The position numbers and the translations under genes are program-made. From the NCBI GenBank assembly GCA_013407085.1, contig JACCGJ010016143.1, positions 1 to 64,000 of the forward strand: 64,000 nt of DNA. Reading direction: 5' to 3'. This document shows, piece after piece, positions 59,801 to 64,000 of the stretch (positions are counted from its first letter, which is position 1; each line of letters opens with the position of its first letter). Below the pieces are notes generated by a model that saw only the letters and a program-made list of their open reading frames with translations, was not told the origin of the DNA and searched no databases. This stretch comes from Atriophallophorus winterbourni. Taxonomy: Eukaryota; Platyhelminthes; Trematoda; Plagiorchiida; Microphallidae.

Positions 59801-62800
59801 CAGTTATATTTTCATGAATGATGCTTGACCAGTCTACCGTACAATTCCTTGTTACTCCGGGGATACCTTTAACCCCTTTCTCCCCCAGTGGTCCAGCTTC
59901 ACCTTTCTGACCCAGTTCCCCAATAATTCCAGTAATATTTTCACCAGGCGACCCTGGCATTCCGACATCACCAACATCACCAGCTTCTCCAGCTAGCCCT
60001 TGTTCTCCAATTTCGCCCTTTAAGTAATTTTTGGACAAGTTAAGAGTTGTATTTATAACGGTGTTCACCGAATTACACCGTGATTGTAGCTTACCTGTGG
60101 TCCTTCAATTCCAATATCCCCATCAGGACCTGGTTCTCCATTATCACCTCGTTCACCAGTGTCACCAATAGCACCAATTGGACCTTCATCACCTTGGTCA
60201 CCGGGTAACACCTCGCTAACTGTCCTAGTGACCGTCGTAGGTTCACCAGGATCACCTCGCTCACCTATGTACCCGACATCCCCAGTTCTTCCCTGTCATT
60301 AAGGAAAAAGAATGCGCCACGATGGACAGTAACAATTGAGTGTTATCTCGATAAAGTAGAGAGTGTTAATGGATACAATATTTATAAAATATAGCTAAAT
60401 CTATCAAAAATGTTTCACCAGAGCTGCATTTTAAATCACTGGATTTGTTATCGTTACGTACTTTCTCTCCCTTCGGACCGGGTGTTCCACGAATGCCATC
60501 TTCGCCGATCTTGCCATCATCTCCTTTATCTCCCGACCTTCCGCGATGTCCTTTCCAGCCAGGAGCACCCATTTTTCCAGGATCCCCTTGTGATCCATCA
60601 ATGCCGTCGGGACAATGAGGACAAACGGCTAATCTCTGCCCTGATGTGTGTGTGAACAATAAATGCTTCATTACGTTGAAATCAAGACCAATAATAATGT
60701 TATTTTTTGACTGAGCAACCTATCAGCTTAAAAATTCAATTAAGTTGAGTTGGCTTAAAGTTTTACTTTGAATAAATAACTCGAATAGTAAATTACTTTA
60801 CCAATGTCTGAGGCTTTGGCTATGATGATATTTGATAAAACCTCACACTCATCCCAGCTCACCTTTCGGTCCAGGCTCCCCAGTTAATCCATCTTCCCCC
60901 ATCAAACCTGGATCACCAGGGTCTCCCGGTTCACCTCGTGGCCCAATTTCACCGATATCAACGTTTCCGTCGAAACCTTTTTCACCTGGGTCCCCAGCAT
61001 CTCCAGTCGCACCTAAAGTATGCAGTGAAAACTTTGTTATTATGCAAAGGTGATTGCCTGCTATTGCACGTGTAATTATTAGAAAATTCGAAAGTTCAAT
61101 TAACAAGCGATTACTTCAGAGTAGAGACAAATACCTTTTGGACCACGGAATCCCTCCACACCTTCTGGCCCAGCTTCGCCAGGTTCACCATAACCGTCAT
61201 CCCCTGGTGATCCACGTTCTCCAGGTAACCCGGGCAATCCATGTTCTCCTGTACGCCCACTTTCGCCTTTCAAACCTAGACATATTGATCGAGAAAGTAA
61301 GACGGTTATTCTTTGGAGTGCACTTGAAAGTACGTAATTCAGTTCATTGAAGAGAATACTAAGAATGCAATTCCAATCAATTGAAATTATATAGCGATTT
61401 ATACATGAAAAATGACATATTTGTCTTATTCCACATGCGTAAGTCATCCAAGATAGAAGTGATTACAGACCTTGATGGCCCGGTGCTCCCGGTTGTCCAA
61501 CTGGTCCGGGCTCACATCTCTTGCCAGGATTGCCCAATAATCCCTTGCTTCCTTCATCTCCGGGGAAACCTTTTTCACCGGTGGCCCCGATCTGACCGAA
61601 ATCACCAACTTCTCCTTTCGCACCAGGATAACCCATTTCACCTTTGATTCCTTTCGGCCTTTCGTGAACCGGACAATCGAATTTCTGTGAATCATTTGAA
61701 AAAGGAAGTCATACAGACTATAAATTTGAAATGTGATCGAACTAGAATGAAAATAATATTAGATTAGATTAGATATGATTATAGTAAACCAGCTTAAATT
61801 TTAATTTCTAAGTGTGTAATAGAAAGGATTAAAAATATATTAGTTGAGATTTTTATAAAAAGGAGCAAAGTTATATGCTAAAATTCATCCCTTAGTTGAC
61901 TAATCGCGACGTTTTCATTGAACAGTTGTATAAATGATTGACAATCTTAACATAATAATGAACTTAACCACCCCACAAAATAAAGAGGCCATTTCTCTTG
62001 ATAATCCGGCAACAGCATTACCGCTGGATTTGGTTTTAAATTTCTAAAAAAACATAATGCAGAAACAACGGTTTTCAGATGATGTATTTTATACTCATTT
62101 GTTCAAAGTAATACTGGATAATTTCTTCTTTATATTATTATCACTTTTCATAGCAAATGAATTCAAACCGATAGAATTTGTCTAGCATTCCAACTTCACG
62201 GATGCATATAAAGAGATAATCATTCTAGGTGAGCGAAAATAATAGTTAATTTCAAAATGCACATTTACATGCATTTCTTTCTCACACACCCCACGGCAGG
62301 TTGGTCGTACCAACCTTATCCAACAGTGGCATACGAGCGCAACTTGTTTACAATTCTTCCACTGTTTCAAGCGTATGCGCATCGTGATCATGCTGTCCCC
62401 ACCAGATGAGTGCAAACAGCACGAAAACGGTCGTGGGGTGTGTGAGATGGAAATGTATGCAAATAAACAATGGTAAAAAACATGTTTATGTTTATTTGAT
62501 TAAAATGAACGGTTTTGAATCAGCTGATTGATTTTCATACCAAACCCAGAATGCACATCAATAAGTAAATGCCGATTGAGTTCATCATCACAACTAACTG
62601 AGAATGTAAGAAAAATGCATAGGAACAATTTTACAGCTTGTAACTCACTCCAGGTGGTCCAGGCTGTCCTTTATTTCCCATTTGTCCATCTCTTCCGTAA
62701 ACACCGCGATCACCTTTATCACCAAATCCACCTTGATTTCCTGGTGGTCCGTCGACACCAGATTCGCCCTTTGAGCAAACAGGGATTATTTTTCAAGCGT

Positions 62801-63086
62801 ATGCAACTGACCGAGAAATGCTATAAAATCTCAGTAATTTCAGCGTAATAAAGCGTTTCTTAAAAATGACAACCAAGGTTGATGATGCACACATCCCGAT
62901 AAAAGACACACCAGTCGACCGACCATCATTTATCACATTTAGTTACGTGTTCAACTGCCAACATTTAATCAAGTTAAAACTCAAATCAAAACCTATATAC
63001 CAAAAAATGGTTACAGTTTACAACATTGAATTTCTGTAATATCATTCGCTCCGCTGAAAGGAAATTATATTTTGAACTGGTTCGTT

Positions 63087-63120
<34 letters not shown>

Positions 63121-63355
63121 AATAATTTGTATATTTATGGGAAACCACAAAAGTATTCTAAATGTTGGACCAAAGTGTTCTATTTCTTACTACAGGAAAA
63201 TAATATTACTGATAAATAACAAATGCCAAATTGTGGTAAATGTGAACAACAGTCAAACATTGGTAGTTTATTGTCATTCGTGTTCAGCACGAGGGTATAG
63301 ACGGACGTACTATATCCCCAGTAGCACCGGTGTCGCCTTCTTCTCCTTCGTCCCC
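44867..63355 (-). CDS. Type IV collagen alpha chain, gene B (3' 20 exons; start beyond window)
   Basis: This is the second basement-membrane collagen chain, paralogous to gene A. Twenty exons totalling 4368 coding bases (1455 residues plus stop) keep phase throughout. NC1 has 12 cysteines in two halves ([30 protein letters not shown]) and ends [11 protein letters not shown]. The helix is markedly rich in Asp and Glu compared with gene A. Exon sizes from the 3' end (267, 287, 738, 105, 306, 241, 308, 144, 300, 141, 105, 162, 217, 198, 179, 150, 141, 214, 120, 45) mirror gene A. By that comparison about 11-13 small exons encoding the 7S end and signal peptide lie past 64000. The partner relation to gene A (heterotrimer) is inference from the family. 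Confidence 0.92.
45134..45984 (-). other. Gene B intron segment, one anonymous frame
   Basis: A plus-strand frame at 45484-45816 (110 codons) has no recognised family features. I regard it as chance. Confidence 0.3.
45985..46115 (+). repeat. Family A short repeat, truncated, no hammerhead
   Basis: It keeps GACGCAAATGAGTATTTTT, a diverged B-box region, GGGCAGATGTCATTGAACAA, GTGGTCGTGCCAAACTTATT and CAAGTTCAACTGGTTAAC in family A order, and stops before the ribozyme segment. Confidence 0.55.
46220..46580 (+). mobile_element. LINE family X fragment, plus strand
   Basis: Broken frames read [29 protein letters not shown], then [20 protein letters not shown] and DVWKSDM. They align with VYSACVRNALLYGSETWT and GRPHLRYKDVCKRDM of the copy at 23.5 kb. 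Confidence 0.75.
47225..48455 (-). other. Gene B intron segment, nothing recognised
   Basis: No repeat family or coding signal was identified. Confidence 0.3.
48460..48540 (+). repeat. tRNA-like SINE head
   Basis: GTGGTAAATGTAGTCCTC is followed about 30 bases later by CATGGTTCAAACCCCATCG, where GGTTCAAACCC fits a Pol III B box. A full cloverleaf is not evident. It is followed directly by a LINE X tail in the other orientation. Confidence 0.4.
48545..48790 (-). mobile_element. LINE family X 3' end
   Basis: The minus strand matches the zinc-knuckle end and 3' UTR of the copies at 6.6 and 23.5 kb: a stretch like TATCGCTGTGCACATTGGGG, then AATCGGACTGTTTAATCATG, ending near CAACAACATTG. It is diverged and dead. 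Confidence 0.72.
50397..54683 (-). other. Gene B distal helix exons
   Basis: Exons: 50397-50501 (105), 50910-51215 (306), 51287-51527 (241), 52607-52914 (308), 54116-54259 (144) and 54384-54683 (300). The 52607 donor is GT (AAA|GTGAGT) where gene A uses GC. The 300-bp exon corresponds to two exons in gene A (171 + 135). Cysteine interruptions: [10 protein letters not shown] and DPAECSQKG. Confidence 0.9.
52915..54115 (-). other. Gene B intron, nothing recognised
   Basis: A plus-strand frame at 53471-53695 has no known features and no named repeat was found. Confidence 0.3.
55095..56695 (-). other. Gene B intron segment, nothing recognised
   Basis: AT-rich, with no named repeat and no coding signal. 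Confidence 0.3.
56700..56800 (-). repeat. Family A-like hammerhead remnant
   Basis: On the minus strand: TGATCCTACTGCCTCCGC, CTGCTGGGTGG, AAATAGCACGAAATCGGTAA, TGCGGTG. The CTGATGA core has become CTGCTGG, but stem II GCAC, GAAA and the ACCGGT-like stem III remain visible. Confidence 0.5.
57325..57640 (+). mobile_element. LINE family Y 3' fragment
   Basis: The frame 57336-57587 encodes [29 protein letters not shown] and LPQHVV, the terminal block of family Y polymerases. It is directly followed by a second Y copy in the same orientation. Confidence 0.78.
57650..58930 (+). mobile_element. LINE family Y copy (5'-truncated, one frameshift)
   Basis: From about 57655 the frame gives [29 protein letters not shown] and [17 protein letters not shown]. 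After a frameshift near 58001 it continues [32 protein letters not shown] and [18 protein letters not shown] to the stop at 58626. The 3' end carries TTTTTGACCATAAA and tandem TCTTGAA units near 58840-58860, followed by a second diverged tail to about 58930. It lies in a gene B intron, antisense to the gene. Confidence 0.87.
59084..59110. repeat. Perfect short palindrome
   Basis: Thirteen-base arms TATTTGTAATGCA and TGCATTACAAATA flank a single G. Confidence 0.85.
59340..59420 (+). repeat. Family B fragment, hammerhead decayed
   Basis: CTGATGTCAGCAAACAG, ATCAAAATGGGTATG and GGGATGCGATCAACTGC keep the family order, but GAAA and both outer stems are damaged. Confidence 0.5.
61685..62264 (-). 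other. Gene B intron segment, nothing recognised
   Basis: AT-rich, no repeat family seen. Confidence 0.3.
62265..62480 (+). repeat. Family A short repeat with terminal fold-back and hammerhead
   Basis: Plus copy with palindrome GGTTGGTCGTACCAACC, GAGCGCAACTTGTTTAC, hammerhead and ATGTATGCAAATAAAC. The left end (CATTTCTTTCTCACACACCC, from about 62272) is the reverse complement of the segment just after the hammerhead cleavage site, so the copy ends are inverted. Confidence 0.75.
62397..62438 (+). ncRNA. Hammerhead ribozyme, near-intact
   Basis: Stem I CCCCAC/GTGGGG pairs 6/6, stem II is GTGC/GCAC with AAACA loop, GAAA is present, stem III is AACGGT and C62432 is the cleavage base. The core has one change, CAGATGA for CTGATGA (62403-62409), which would be expected to abolish cleavage. 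Antisense to gene B. Confidence 0.65.
63090..63118. repeat. (TA)n microsatellite
   Basis: About 14 uninterrupted AT dinucleotides in a gene B intron. Confidence 0.95.
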
Positions 63356-63689
63356 CTAGATAAACGAAACAGAATTTAAAATGGTCAGAAACAAAGTATA
63401 ATCAATCAATTTATAAAAGGTTACATTTTAGACAACTGGGGGAACTGATTCCAGTTCGGTATTTGGTTACAATGTTACACCTTGGACTATATGGGCTTTG
63501 AATATACGGTATGAATTTTTAGCATAGAAAATATCAATCATGATTGTTCATAGGATAATCAATATTGAAATAATATAGCCATTGTAGTAAATAAAAAACG
63601 CAGAGATGGATAAGATGTTTTACCACATAATCCGATGTTCAGTTAAAATAATTACAGATTAAACACGCGTCCAGAAATGTTCAATATAT

Positions 63690-63850
63690 TTTGGTGCTCA
63701 CATTCCCATCCCTTAAACCAAAGTATATTGGTAGTTTATAAGCGCCTTGGGTGCTTGACACAGAATCATTTTGTGATTCTTTATTTGAACATCGTGGTAC
63801 TTTGTAAAAACTCGTAAGAACTCAGTGGCATACAAGTATATCTTTTGTCC
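63690..63850 (+). repeat. Family B short repeat, truncated before the hammerhead
   Basis: Blocks in order: GTGCTCACATTCCCATCCC, TTTATAAGCGCCTTGGGTGC, TTTTGTGATTCTTTATTTG, AACATCGTGGTACTTTGTA and CAGTGGCATACAAGTATA. The ribozyme part is missing. Confidence 0.7.
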
Positions 63851-64000
63851 TGAAATGTTTTTCACAACTCAATATTTCACTACTGTTCAGTGCCTAGTAA
63901 AACGTAAAGATTTCATCCAGCTTTTGGTTTTAAATGTTTCGAATTAAGTTTTTAAGCGTTGAGCGAACTGAATTAAAACTAGCGAGATAAGCGATTCGAA

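Larger units (their letters stand above)
54954..60292 (-). other. Gene B central helix exons
   Basis: Exons: 54954-55094 (141), 57143-57247 (105), 59556-59717 (162), 59801-60017 (217) and 60095-60292 (198). The 59801 exon ends in a non-collagenous stretch, [18 protein letters not shown], with one cysteine and an NIT sequon, at the same place as in gene A. Confidence 0.9.
60462..63355 (-). other. Gene B most 5' exons present in the window
   Basis: Exons: 60462-60640 (179), 60863-61012 (150), 61135-61275 (141), 61471-61684 (214), 62649-62768 (120) and 63311-63355 (45). The phase 0 junctions match gene A. Interruptions [12 protein letters not shown] and [12 protein letters not shown] align with the cysteine sites of gene A. 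The next exon upstream should be about 63 bp and lie past 64000. Confidence 0.9.

Overview
This is a eukaryotic window, most likely from a parasitic flatworm (a digenean fluke is my best guess). The reasons are very short introns (26-48 bp), short SINE-like repeats carrying hammerhead ribozymes like the Smα repeats of Schistosoma, decayed non-LTR and Penelope-like retroelements, and moderate AT richness. Species cannot be named from the sequence alone.

Layout. A Speedy/RINGO cell-cycle gene lies on the + strand at about 1.6-3.2 kb. About 7 kb of repeat debris follows. Two basement-membrane type IV collagen genes then fill the rest of the window, both on the minus strand. Gene A (10568-43459) appears complete: 33 coding exons that keep one frame throughout, giving 1791 residues with signal peptide, cysteine-rich 7S start, long interrupted Gly-X-Y helix and a 12-cysteine NC1 domain. 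Gene B begins only about 1.4 kb upstream of gene A. Its last 20 coding exons (44867-63355, 1455 residues) are in the window, and its 7S end and start lie beyond 64000. The two genes match almost exon for exon in size and phase, so they are old tandem duplicates and presumably the two chains of one collagen IV protomer. Animal COL4 pairs are usually head to head, so the head-to-tail order is notable.

Mobile DNA. The introns and the 3-10 kb gap hold two LINE families. One encodes a C-terminal zinc knuckle; the other is CR1/jockey-like with short tandem 3' tails. There is also a Penelope-like GIY-YIG endonuclease remnant beside hammerhead-like inverted repeats, possible LTR-element debris, and two related short repeat families (called A and B here). 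Many A and B copies contain recognisable hammerhead ribozymes, on both strands, and several form head-to-head pairs.

Best leads: the hammerhead-carrying repeats, some in sense orientation in collagen introns; the tandem COL4 pair with matched exon structure; the very short introns of the Speedy gene; the Penelope/hammerhead-like inverted repeat; a GC-AG intron in gene A; and an upstream ORF whose stop overlaps the start codon of gene A.
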